Shown: in pieces, positions 35,073 through 46,306 of the stretch
Numbering within the stretch: the first letter of the stretch is position 1
Layout: every line of letters begins with the position of its first letter
DNA from: Xylogone sp. PMI_703
Taxonomy: Eukaryota; Ascomycota; Leotiomycetes
DNA length: 64,000 nucleotides
Direction: 5' to 3'
Assembly: GCA_021399445.1 (NCBI GenBank)
Contig: JAJTUQ010000010.1
Location: 248,001 to 312,000 of the forward strand
Notes under the pieces: model-generated
What the model was told of the DNA's origin: nothing
The model's database searches: none
Seen by the model: only the letters and a program-made list of their open reading frames with translations
Made by a program: the position numbers and the translations under genes

Positions 35073-36966
35073 TCATACTCCTTGCTTCAGAGGTCCTCCA
35101 CCAGACACGACCTCCATTTGCTCAGCAACTACGTCGTCTTTACCGTTCAACAACTCTTCAGCAGCGTGAACGTCGCTTTGAAGCTTACTGCCAGCATTCC
35201 TCTGCTTAAATGCCCAGATACTATCATTAAAAACCTCATCCATCTCTTCTAGCGTCTTCCCACGTGATTCTGGGAATAGGAGGAAGACATGGATAATGGC
35301 GCAACAGCAAAAGGTTCCAAAAATTAGGTACATCTATCTCGCGGGTTAGTGCACTCAGAATAATATGGTAAACTAGTAACACAGACCTTCCATTGTATAT
35401 GTTGAAATCCTGGTGGCGTGAAGAAAGTAAGGCTGAAATTCATTAGCCAGTTGAAGAAAGTAGCCAGTGACACAGTTTTGCTTCTGATATAAAGCGGTGT
35501 AATCTCGGGGGAATATATCCTAGTAAAGATAGTTAAGGGACAGATCAGCACATTTTATGTTTTTGTACTCACCATCCCACAGGTCCCCAAGTCGGTGCAT
35601 AAGCAGCAATGAATAAGTAATAACATGCAATGATTGCTCTTGAAGCACCTTTGTGATGAACTACCCAAGTGACGGTTGAAACACCATTGAGTCCACCGGG
35701 TACTGGTTGCCCGTATGTAGCCATGATACCAGCTTCAGTAAACAGTAATACTGCCAGGATGAATGATCCAGACATCATTACTCTGCGTCGTGGCCAACGG
35801 TCTATAAATACGAGGGCCGGGAGCGTCATGGCAACGTTAATCACGTATTGTATAGAAGCGGAAAGCAATGCGTTATTGCCCGTAAGGCCGGCCATTTGGA
35901 AGATATAAACAATATAGTACATCATGGCGTTGGTTCCAGTGTACTGTGACCACACGTGGGAGAATATGGCACAGGTTGTGCGGATGAGGTTGTGATGCTT
36001 GACCAGCTCGATCCATGATACGCTTTTAAATTCGGCTTCCATTCTAACGACAAATATATGTAAGTGTTATATGGTGCCATATATGAGAGTATTAACTGAC
36101 CTTATGACGTCTCGTATCTGGTTGATTTCAGCGATGACCAGAGGATCCATCTGATTACCTTTTGCGTGCAGCCCTGCCAGAACGCTAGTTGCTTCTTCCC
36201 ATCTATCCTTGCTTGCGAGCCATCTAGGGGACCGTGGCATGAGAGGTAAGAAAGAGAGTAGAACCAGCGCTGGTATCATCTGCAACGCCTATGGAAAACG
36301 AAAGGATGCGGTTCCTTTCACGAAAGACGTTCCGTAAGATACAAAATACATGATGAGAATCTAGTGAGACATTAATTAAACGGACTCCCAGTGGATCATT
36401 TATACAGAGCATACTCCCCATGTTATCATCCACTGTTGTAGAGATATAAGCCGTCCTCGAAGCTGTGGAGGGCTTATTTCCGCTATGTAGATCGGCCTAC
36501 GAATCTTTGTCAGGCTTCCTCATTTCCAAAAGAGAATACCACCCATACCCTTGACTAGTCAACATACCAACAGCAAACCCGTTAATTATGCGCGCTACAA
36601 TAAGCATTGCGATGTTCTGAACAGCCGACATGAGCGAAGAGCCAACGAGCCATATCAAACAGGCAACAAACAGACTATCTCGTCGTCCGAAACGGTCGCT
36701 GGTGAAAGTGGAAAATATCGATCCAAGCATGGAACCACCAGCCATACTAGCAGTTATACCTCCTTGCTTGACAGAATTTGGGGAATGGAAGTATATTTTA
36801 TACTACTAAATGTTATCCATGGCCTAGAACGGACAGACCTGAAGGAACACACCTGGGTGGTGCCAATGATCGCAGACATGCTCGAGACATCAAACCCCTG
36901 AATTAGACCACCGATGGTGGCTAGAGTGGCGATGATGTAGAGATTCGTGAGCTGAAACCGAGCCAT
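35073..36966 (-). pseudogene. MFS sugar porter (SP family) with in-frame TAG in place of Trp
   Basis: Multi-exon minus-strand gene. It starts MARFQLTNLYII; exons then give GGLIQGFDVSSMSAIIGT, QGGITASMAGGSMLGS, DRFGRRD, IYIAEISPPQLRGRLISLQQWMITWG, ILIMYFVSYG, LQMIPALVLL, PRSPRWLASKDRWEEA, QYTGTNAMMYYIVYIF, YSPEITPLYIRSK and the terminal PESRGKTLEEMDEVF. All other exon joins keep phase (introns near 36850, 36500, 36390, 36080, 35540, 35350). In the stretch before LQMIP the frame reads SFRFP, then TAG (36289-36291), then ALQMIP; this family has Trp or a similar residue there. TGG to TAG is a G-to-A change at TpG. It would import a sugar at the plasma membrane if functional. It is divergent from the dual zinc-cluster regulator. 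Confidence 0.85.
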
Positions 36967-37500
36967 TGCGAATGTCTGGCAAGCTGACTGAGCTGCTTTA
37001 TCGATTGCAATGTGTTATTAGATTGTCTGGAAGCAGGATGCAACTTAGATATAAATCCATGATAATAAGAAAGATATTACAATCCTCAGACCTTCATGTG
37101 TAAAGATGTCTATGTACAAACAATAAGAATGGGGAAGCCTGTGAGAAGGCTGAATGTGTCGTAGTTTGCCCCAGATTCAATGGAGAGCGCGGAGAAGGAG
37201 ATCCCGGCTCTCGCTTCGGATATCGACACGAGCTCCGAAGCAAACGTCCACTCACCTTCAACTCGAAGTCCACCTACAACAGGCGAAATATATTGTGAAG
37301 CTATCACGATCGGTTCTCGTCTCAGTTATCTGCTTCCCCACAGAAGAGTCATGAGCTCTATCGTAGGGCTTTCATCAGATGAGAGATGGGAAATCCCCAC
37401 AGAGGAGCACTCTGAAGAGATTACCAAGCATGCAAAGACGATGCAGCATATGACAGAACAGCCAGTACAGTCAGAGGGTCGCCCCTCTCTATCCATGTGA
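36967..37500. promoter_or_regulatory. Divergent intergenic region, sugar porter / dual zinc-cluster regulator
   Basis: 534 bp between the porter start (36966) and the regulator start (37501). A 106-codon frame at 37180-37500 ends just before the regulator ATG. It has no domain, is Ser/Glu-rich and is probably a chance or upstream frame in the leader. No clear paired CGG site was seen. Confidence 0.4.
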
Positions 37501-40442
37501 ATGAAAAAGGGGCAACGTTCTCGAACAAGCGAGTACCTTCGAACTATTCACGGTCTAGCTCATTTCATTAACGTTAGGTTACTAGGATGCATAACATGCC
37601 GCGCTCGTAAGGTATGCTTGAATGTGGGAAGACCTACTTCTTGCGCTCATACGATCCAAGGTGAGATGTGATGAACGACCCGGTTCCTGCATGAACTGTG
37701 CACGCCGAGGTCTTTCGTGTGGTGGTTATACCTCTGGTCCTTTGAGTAGGTCTATGAGGAGTCAACTGCGTGCTCAAAGACAGGATATCGATCTGACAGA
37801 GGCCGGTTTCGAAAGAAGGAGGCTGCGTGGGTCCTGTAAGGCATGTCGGTCAGGAAAAACTAAATGCTCCGGCGATAAGCCAGCATGTATGAGGTGTGTA
37901 GAGAAGGGAATTGATTGTTCATATGATACAAGTTCGGAGTTCTCAAGACACCACTCGGTGCCAACACATCTTTATGCTCCAGCTGAAGATGAGAGCTTTA
38001 CTAGATCTCGTAACTTCATCGGCGCAGCACAAGATTTTGCGACAGGTCCAATATCTAATCTGAGCGGACATACTCACTTAGGAGGAACCTTCCAAGATCC
38101 GGCTAACAAGGACGAGTCTTACCATAGCCTAGTTGCAAAACCCGAGGATACAGACTCGAAGGATTGGTAAGATGACGCCTATGTAGTCGCATGCCTTTGA
38201 CTATCTACTCACGTTTTAGGTTCTTCTCTCCTGCTTTGCCTAGTAGAGACAAAGTCCGTCAGCTTGTGGAGAGTTACTTCACCAATATACATCCTTTAAG
38301 ATGTTATGCCTTTATTCACCGGCCATCTTTCATGGAGAAGCTCGATCAAGACTCAGATACAGCCAACCGACAAAACCCACTTCTTCACGTAATATGTGCG
38401 CTGGGCGCGAAGTATGGGCACAATTTACCTATCGTTTGTGCTGCTGAAACTAAATGTTCTTAGATTCCTTGCTTATGATACTCTGAAATCACCCAGAGAC
38501 ACACTCGCCGCAGGAAGCCAATGGGCAAAGACAGCACAGCTACACATATTCAACAATATGAACCTCATATCTGTAACCAATCTCATGGTTAGTTCGCGCC
38601 TAAAATGTGTTAATCTTCCTTGGTTAACATGAGTATCAGGCAACAGTCCTCCTTCATGATCATGAGCTTCGTGTAGGTAATTATGCCGCTGCTTTCATGC
38701 TTAGCGGCACAGCTATTCGAATGTCCCAAGCACTTCAAATTAATCTCGAATACTCAACAGATATTCTTGGCACCGAAATATCAAGCGCATCATGCTGTGA
38801 AAGAGAATCAAGGCGCCGGTTAATGTGGAGTTGTTATGTAATGGATGGCTGAGTAGGAAGCGGTGTTGATCAGCTAACTCTTATTGACGATTGCGACGTT
38901 AAGATCCAGCTGCCATGTCATGAACGAAACTTTCTTCAACAGGCCCCAAGCATTACTGAAATGTTAACCAAAGGACAAGTACTAAAGTTCGTACCGGATA
39001 CTCTCAAACCATCAAATCCCGAAAGCAACATTGGGATAGCAGCATACTTTGCCAGGATTGCAGGTTTGAGGAAGAAAATATTACGGTGCGCATCACCCTA
39101 TTAACCTTGAAATATCCGCTTCTGATACGATTTTCATTGCAGCTATATTAAGAAGATTGATATTACCCAACCTCCACAGCTTCCAGATCCAGAGTTTATC
39201 AATATTGAGCAGTCTCTGGATGAATGGTTCGGGTCTCTCCCGTCAACGCTGCGCTTTACGACAGCATCTATATATATTCGCAAAGACTCTGACCAGCTTG
39301 GTGCTCTCTTCTTGCTGCACTGCAGCTACCACATCTCAGTTTGTGATTTTTACCGCGTCTCCGTGCCAATGCTTCTTCCAGGTTTACTCAGGAGTTGGGC
39401 ATCGGCCGAGCTGAACCTCGATCAACAGTCCTTTAGAATGAAGTACCAGAGAAAATGTTTTGAGCATGCCAGGAGTGTTGCAGACATATTTGCGAAGATC
39501 ATCGCCTACGGTCCTAAACTTCTAGCTGATAATTGGCTCTGCACTTGTGCTTTTGAAAGTATTAGGACCATGCTATATTATACCATGCAAGGAACGGGTC
39601 AAGATCAAGATCCTAGTAGGCGGTTATTGGCAGAGACAATACCACATTTTAAGGCTAATATGAAAGCCATAAGACTTATGATTCCCCTCTTTGCCACTGC
39701 AGAGCAATGTGTAAGTCCAGTATTGTCTCTAACGTTCCTCAAAATATAACCAATATCATATTTTTGGCCACTAATAGTATAATAGTATTCAGCAGCTACC
39801 GCACTCTTAAGAAAGGCCGGAATCGGCCCTCAACTAGTCGAGGGTACTCAAGAATCTGACGATCAATTAAATACTGCTGAATTAGAAAGGTATTGTATAA
39901 TTGTGTTCAAAGCCTTATAGTTCCTAACAACTGTGTACAGTGTCATAGATCATAGTAGTCCGGCTGTAGAATCACCCGAGAATGTGTTGAATCCGCTCTC
40001 TATATATGCACTAACACGTAGAGACATCGACGAGAAGGACGCTAAGATTAACAATCCTTTACCTGAAGACACAATACAAGACTCACCGCGAGAACCTCAA
40101 ACTTTTAACGAGAGTGGCAGTTCATATGCCCAACAGCCATGGCATGTCCAAAGTTCAAACTCGGTTTCTTCAGCCCTGCCGCAAGAATACTCGAATATAC
40201 TTTCTCAACCCAATCTTCTTACTCCCCAGAATCAATACAACCCAAACTTGACCTCCTTATGGCAACAACCAAGTATGCAAACCAGCATGGATCTTCCTTG
40301 GATGAGTTTCATGTCAGATTTCGATGGATATTGGTTGCCCGCAGAAACGGCACAGCAAGATACCGTGGCACGTGGCGTACCGCCCTGGGAATCTATTCTA
40401 CATATGTATAAGGCGGCTGATGGGGATCCGCAGCCTAAGTGA
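37501..40442 (+). pseudogene. Transcription factor with two tandem Zn2Cys6 clusters, in-frame TGA
   Basis: Multi-exon regulator starting MKKGQRSRTSELLG. Cluster 1 has Cys 15, 18, 25, 32, 35 and 42; cluster 2 has Cys 81, 84, 91, 98, 101 and 108. Both are C-x2-C-x6-C-x6-C-x2-C-x6-C, separated by a 38-residue basic linker. Most fungal regulators have one cluster. A fungal transcription-factor middle domain follows (HPLRCYAFIHRPSFMEKL, HVICALGAKFLAYD, ERESRRRLMWSCYVMDG), then an acidic, Gln- and Asn-rich tail to TGA at 40440-40442. Introns near 37534, 37612, 38168, 38410, 38590, 39085, 39710 and 39890 keep phase. In the middle domain MDG is followed by TGA at 38850-38852 and then VGSGVDQLTLID. 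Trp is expected there, so the regulator is probably truncated. By position it would control the sulfatase/GH79 unit. Confidence 0.83.
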
Positions 40443-41388
40443 TTGAAATAGCGGTTGTGTTTATATGCTCGTTTATCCAGAATTGCGGCTGACTGTAGTC
40501 CCTTTGAGCAAAGTGGATGGCCGTTCTCAAGACAAAACGCTTGCTATGGCGATGATAATGAGCGATGTCTTGCTGCTCAAGTATAACAACATGGATAATG
40601 AAAATAGTAGTGAACAACCGAAAAGAAAGATACCCCTCGGTATTAGGGGATTTCAATTATGGATTAAAAATAAAATAGACCTGCAAATATATGAATATAG
40701 CTCCTAAAGTGACGAGGAACTCCTCGTCGAGATTTCTAATTTATTTTCTGTAAGGAACAGATGGGGAAGTCGACCAAGTGCAGGCACTAACCTACCACAT
40801 TACATAGTTTTCTCGAAAACATCAGTCTTCTCTTTAAACTCAAAACATCTTTCGGGCCCACGCCCTTACCGCGGCACGTGCAACAGGTGTGGTTGCTCCT
40901 GATACAGCGAACCCATGATATGCCTCTGGCCAGGTATGTAGCTCAGCAGGTTGCCACACTCCCACATAAAAAGTAATCGAATATCTAAATGCCGTCTTTT
41001 CAATATCTTCGACTTCTACATCTGGGTGGAGAAACTGTGACCAGATGCGTTAATGCGTTGTATCAGATAGGGGAGGATGCTCTAGTTGATTGGGGAATAT
41101 GCCATGCCTTCTTGGAGGGGTTATTTGATGCCAACGAATAAATGCACCGTTGCCACACATGAGTGGCACAACGTCAACTTGCCCCTCTGCCGCTCCTTAG
41201 GCTTACAGCCAGCCTTCGCCGCTACACCTCGCTCCTTTTTCTCTTTCGTTGAGACATAATTCAGGCAGAATGTCGTGGCATCGCCAATACCAATGCTTTT
41301 CAAGCATACCGATTTATTACTACACAAAAGAAAAATCCTGATAAAACTATTCTCGACACCCAGTAAGTCCATCATTGAAATCACAATT
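40443..41388. other. Intergenic region, no gene supported
   Basis: Small frames (for example 40465-40707) have no recognisable domain. A GC-rich patch near 40860-40885 contains CCGCGG followed by CACGTG, about 0.5 kb upstream of the MARVEL gene. Nothing else stands out. Confidence 0.5.
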
Positions 41389-42078
41389 ATGGCTGTTTCT
41401 TTCCCAACCCAGTTCCCTCCGGTGCGCATTGTACAATGTGTGTTTACGCTCATAGTTCTTGGTATTATGATATATGGTACAGACTGTTTATTCTTGCTTT
41501 AACATACAATTACAAAACATAGTACCCTTGATTGGCTAACTATCTGAAACCAGTTGTCGCAGCCAATTGGTCTTGGGCTGGCTCAGAATGGCTCTCTTCT
41601 AAAGCCAGTTTCTTCCTTTTCTGTTCTATCTGGACCATCGCAGCACTGATTTACCTTGCCATCATTCCGACCTACCTACCAAATGTTTCTCATAAATTTG
41701 GTGTCTTAGCAGTCGACTTCGTCACCATGGTTTTCTGGTTCGCCGGCTTCATTGCAATGGCAACGAATTTGACCGATGTAAATTGCCGTGGACACATGGG
41801 TGTTTGTAGGGCTGCAGAGGCCGCGTGTGTCTTTGGAGCATTCGAATGGTAGGCATTCCTGCATCGGGCTTATATTATTTGGAAATCTCAAATGCAAGGT
41901 TCGGGCAAAGAACAGAGCTTACTTTCCTGCTTACAGGCTTCTCTTTACTGCCACAACCGTTTTAGCTTTGATCCAGTGTACGCAACGATCCAGAAAACAT
42001 AAAACCAGAAAGCATTCCCGAGCGCACGGAGCCGAGGGCGTTCCGGAGGTGCTTCCAGATAGCAAAGAAGTAGTTTGA
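41389..42078 (+). CDS. MARVEL-domain integral membrane protein
   Basis: Three exons (41389-41476, 41554-41848, 41937-42078) join in phase to 174 codons. Four hydrophobic helices are visible: IVQCVFTLIVLGIMIY, FFLFCSIWTIAALIYLAII, VDFVTMVFWFAGFIAMA and LLFTATTVLALIQC. The third helix VFWFAGFIA, followed by a Cys-containing loop and FGAFEW, is the usual pattern of small fungal MARVEL proteins (Nce102-like superfamily), which sit in plasma-membrane microdomains or secretory vesicles. The C-terminal tail is basic, then acidic, and cytosolic. An in-frame ATG at 41275 would add 38 residues; the later start fits the family. Intact. No evident functional link to its neighbours. Confidence 0.85.
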
Positions 42079-43562
42079 TCCTAGATATTTGCAAACCACG
42101 ATGGACACCCAGAAAGCGAAAATGGGATTATTTCTGAATGTTAGCAATGGTCAGCTATTTTGCACTTGGCTCCCCGACATTTCATGTGCTATTTGCTATT
42201 TTGGGCTATCTCCCAAATCCCCCCGTTATATTGCGTGCTTATGGTTTTCAATTTGTTACTTCTCTAACACTAGAATAGACACGTATAGAATAGGACTGAA
42301 CGACTCCAACAGCTACTACTATCGCGCAGAAATCATCAGCAGCTTTAAAGCATAAACTACGGTTTTATATTGCTTAGGTATTCAATTGCTTCGTATTATA
42401 GTAGTTGGTATGGTTTGAACTGCTAACTTTAGCTTCCTCAGACTATATACTTCACAACCGCATGATGTGATGTCGTGGGTTCGACGACATAACCACCATA
42501 ACCGACTTTCCCACATCACGGCTACTGAGTTTGTATATTTGACAATTGGATATATCAGAATCTCGGTGGAAATGTAGGTTTAAGGAGCCAAATAACAGAG
42601 AGAGGATTCACTGTGATAATAATTCCGTTAATATAGAGGGCTGCAATCTTAAAGATCCGCCTCTTGAAAGGCTCTATGATAATGAAGGGTCTAAGCAATA
42701 TACTCATACGGCCTAGGGGATTTGTTCATGGTTGATATCGTTGCTGCTCTAAAAAGACAAAGAGATGTAGTGTTAGGTATTATCCACAAAGAGACATATG
42801 CAGGTTGCTATCTGCTGCTTTATCCTGATTTGCTCAAGATTGGCCTCGAGCTCTTAACAATGTTGCATTCTATAGCCATACGCTGTTGGCTCTTAGCAGC
42901 ACGTGGAGCGATGAGGAGCCCTGAGAAAGTCTCGATATAATCACGATAGATCACAATTTGGCGTTGCAAAGGAGTTGGAGTACAAATGTTAAAGGGCAGT
43001 AGCTATGCGGAACAAAAGGAAGCTCGATGACAACGGAATACCGGGTAAAACCCTAGATTTCGCGATGGTAGCCAGTTCCAGACCGGAGGCAAATGATAGC
43101 GAAGTCTTTACGTACAGTAAAGTACGGGTGCAATGACCCGGATAAACAGTATCCGACGTCGCTGGGAGAATGACTGGACATCTCCGTGTGGTAGTATCAA
43201 GGCACCAACCCGTGCCACCTGCTCGTTTTGGGGCATCCCCAATCACAGCGGTCTTTGAAGGCTAGTGCGAGGGCTAGTGCGAGGCATTTATGGATGCAAT
43301 TATCTTATCCGATGATCTGATTAAGAATTACGCCGGAGTCTTCAACCCCGAGTTCGCTGCCCCTAAATCATACCTGGTACATTCACGCTAGGATACTTTT
43401 TTGGTAATAAATAGTGCAGTTGTCTCCATGTCTCTTGTGTCTCATTTGTTACTTGTATTTGATCTTTTCTCCTGCTTCACACTACCACACATTACCCCTT
43501 CTAACTTCCCGTCCCTATCTTTATCCCCTGCCTTTATTCCAGTCGTTGGCAGTTGACAAGTC
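42079..43562. other. Intergenic region with a 12-bp direct repeat
   Basis: No gene is supported over almost 1.5 kb. A perfect tandem pair GCTAGTGCGAGG occurs at 43261-43272 and 43273-43284. A frame of 72 codons at 42722-42940 has no recognisable domain. The last 150 bp are pyrimidine-rich, as is common upstream of fungal start codons. Confidence 0.5.
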
Positions 43563-45227
43563 ATGGCGACTGCTCCAACTCCCAGCGAGATCGAAATAGC
43601 AGCTGACCCTTCAGCTCTAGAATTAACCAAAGTGGCTTCCGTGACGGCTGCGGTGACCCCAAAGCAGACTGATCCCTTCCTAGTGACGTTTGCGCAACCG
43701 TACGATGCCGAAAATCCCCTGGACTGGTCCGCAAGCCGCAAGTGGATGGTGACTGATGTCCTGTCTGCCACAGGATTTAATCGTATCATGGTCTCGACAA
43801 TCATGGCACCGGCCTTATCAACCATTGCTAAAGATCTAAATATGAGTTCAACTGAGTCAGCCATGTCGCTATCCATTTACCTGTTGGCAACTGCTTTTGG
43901 CCCGCTTTTTATTGGCCCATTGTCAGAGATGTATGGCAGGCAGGTGATTCTCCATGGTTCTAATATCTGGTTTCTTCTGTGGAATATAGTTTGTGGTTTT
44001 GCTCGCACCAAGGGCACATTTATCGCCGCTCGTTTTTTAGCAGGTTTTGGTGCGAGCGCTATATATGCTCTTGCCGGTGGTGTCCTGGCAGATATATGGA
44101 GACCTGAACAAAGAGGGCGTTCCTTGGGAGTTTACTTGCTTATTCCGCTGCTAGGCGCCGCTGTTGGTGAGTATTACAATCCCAAAGATAAGCCCCCGAG
44201 CAGATTTCCTCTCAATTCCTCATCAATCTTCCCAAGTTCAAAAACTAAATGTCAGTATAGGCCCCATTATCGGAGGATTCATGGCTGGCCGTACAACTTG
44301 GAGATGGATGTTCTGGTCTACATCTATTTTCCAAGCCGTCATGGTCTTCGTGTCGTTCTTCTGTTTCCACGAGTCGTATGGTGCTCTTATCCTCCGCCGT
44401 CGTGCCCAGCGCCTTCGCAAGCAAACTGGAAACACACGGTATTATACAGAAAGCGAGCGGCGTGATAGTGAGCGGTCGACCATTGCCCTTTTTGCACGAA
44501 CTTTGACTCGTCCAGCCCGTCTCCTTATGTTCCACCCTATTATTCAAGCTTTTTCTCTGCTGGAGGGGTTCGGCTATGGCCTTCTATATATCACACTCTC
44601 TACTTTCTCGGATCTATGGATGAATCGGTATCACCAGTCTGTAGAAATAAGTGGACTACACTACATTGCATGCTCACTGGGTGAGGTGGCAGCATCGCAG
44701 ATAGGCGGGCCCCTCATGGACTACTTCTACCAGCGACGACATGAGCAAAACCCGGCTCCTGAAACGCGTATCCTATTGATGTTTCCAGGAATCGTCACTT
44801 CATGGATTGGAATGCTAGCATATGGGTGGATGGCCCAATACAAAGTACACTGGATTGCTGTGGATATAGCGGTCTTTATCATGCTCTTCGGGATGCAGCT
44901 AGGAGGCTTGCCAAGTATGGACCTTCCTTTCATTTTGTAACTTCGAGACCAAAAGAAACATTGCTAAGATATGATGGTGCAGCTACAGCATATGTCATCG
45001 ACTCATACGGAGGTCACGCAAGCAGTGCCATGGCAGCTTTACAATTTACTAGGAGCTTAATGGCCTTCCTATTCCCGCTATTTGCTCCTAGCATGTACCG
45101 AACTCTTGGGTATGGGTGGACAAACACTTTGCTAGCTTTGCTTAGCTTTCTTCTTTCTATCCCTCTCCCGTTATTCATATGGAAGTACGGAGCAAGATTG
45201 AGAGCCAGGGCTACTTCTACCTATTAA
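43563..45227 (+). CDS. MFS multidrug/polyamine-type porter (DHA1, TPO-like)
   Basis: Three exons (43563-44166, 44261-44914, 44983-45227) join in phase to 500 codons. A soluble N-terminus leads into the DHA1 signature AENPLDWSASRKW, then FGPLFIGPLSEMYGR (loop 2-3), RFLAGFGASAIYALAGGVLADIW, RGRSLGVY, the VGPIIGGFM antiporter motif formed across intron 1, TWRWMFW, a central loop with basic residues, AYVIDSYGGHASSAMAA and FLFPLFAPSMYRTLGYGWTNTLLA. Such proteins export drugs, toxins or polyamines at the plasma membrane by proton antiport. The gene is intact, in contrast to the sugar porters in the neighbouring unit. Confidence 0.93.
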
Positions 45228-45683
45228 AGAGCCTTAACAGAAAACCGCAATGTCTTGGGTATCCTCATATCTACCTCTTCGCTATAACCTCGTCCTCAGC
45301 AACTGCCTTCTATACTACGCAACCCGTAGCCGGGACTTTACTGGGTCATCGTATCCACTTTGTTGCTAATAAACATTATGAGGCATGAGAGCTAGAGCCC
45401 AATAGATTGCTTTTATGATAAATAAATTAATACATATATGTATTAGATACAAGATTCATAAACTTTGATTGGCTTTACTATGATCTTTACACATAACTTT
45501 CAAACCAGCATTTTAGCTTGTTTTTTCCAACTGTAACTAACGTGTTTGTTCAGAATAGAAAGTGACTCCATTTCACAAACAGTACAAGAGCAATTTTCCA
45601 AGCGAAGAATATAATCGTATTGGTAAGTGCTATATTACCTGTTGCGGGAGCAGGTCGTGATATGATGAGGGATATCAATCGCC
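45228..45683. other. Convergent intergenic region, no gene
   Basis: AT-rich DNA between the MFS stop and the stop of the first secreted cysteine-rich protein. A 69-codon frame at 45179-45388 overlaps the end of the MFS gene and has no domain. Confidence 0.6.
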
Positions 45684-46306
45684 TCAGTTTGGGAACATGT
45701 ACCAAGAACCTATTGCATCATTCCAACCGATATCTCTCAGGTCTGCAAAACCCGGATAAGTAACAGCAGCAGTACAGCCGGAAGGAGCTTCACATGTGCA
45801 GCCACAGCAGGTATCGCTGAAAAGTTCTCGTGTTAGAAATCAAAATACAAGCATCAATTAATGTTGAGCATAGAAGGTTAACTAACCCGTGAAGCTGAGC
45901 ATAGGCCCCTTGGTCTGGCCCAAAAGAGGATATCGTGTAGAGCCACGGAGAAGTTAAGACAATGCATTGCCACACCTGAGAGATCATGTTTGGGTCGGAA
46001 AGGGGTTGCACCTGGTAGCCACACTGGCCACCCCAATTAATGTCGGTGCAGATTTCAACCTAGGAATATATGCCATCAGTTTCTTGATATTGCTGTATCA
46101 ATATGACATAAGGGGAGCCATACACCACCAGGAGTGCGCTTTGCCAAGGAGTCCGTCTTGTTAGCCCATGGAAGGTCTTCAAAATTCACAATTTCCATCT
46201 TGCTGTAATCAAGTTTGGCTGCAACTCCCGCAGAAGACTTAACAGGACTCGCGTATGCCTTCAGGTTCATGAAAGCAACGGCCGCTGAAAGTATGCTAAT
46301 CTGCAT
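45684..46306 (-). CDS. Small secreted cysteine-rich protein 1 (paralogue of the 48332 gene)
   Basis: Three exons (46124-46306, 45887-46059, 45684-45816) join in phase to 162 codons. A signal peptide is clear at residues 1-19 (MQISILSAAVAFMNLKAYA). A pro-region follows and ends with the dibasic Lys-Arg at 56-57, a Kex2-type site. The mature part of about 105 residues has eight Cys (65, 74, 93, 122, 123, 125, 127, 133), including CCGCTC. It shares ICTDINW-x-G-x-CGY, TISS-x-GPD and TYPG...WND with the neighbouring gene. No known domain is recognised; the spacing slightly recalls beta/gamma-crystallin-like secreted proteins. The features are those of an effector candidate, but function is unknown. 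Confidence 0.85.

Noticed and set aside
37180..37500. 106-codon open frame just before the dual-cluster regulator
   Set aside because: No domain, ends one base before the regulator ATG in a different frame; more likely leader or chance frame than a gene.
43261..43284. Tandem 12-bp repeat GCTAGTGCGAGG x2 as a functional element
   Set aside because: Only two units, no palindrome and no relation to a start codon; probably replication slippage.
17139..45227. Secondary-metabolite biosynthetic gene cluster
   Set aside because: No polyketide synthase, peptide synthetase, terpene synthase, or P450 is present; the content is catabolic (hydrolases, ring cleavage, porters).
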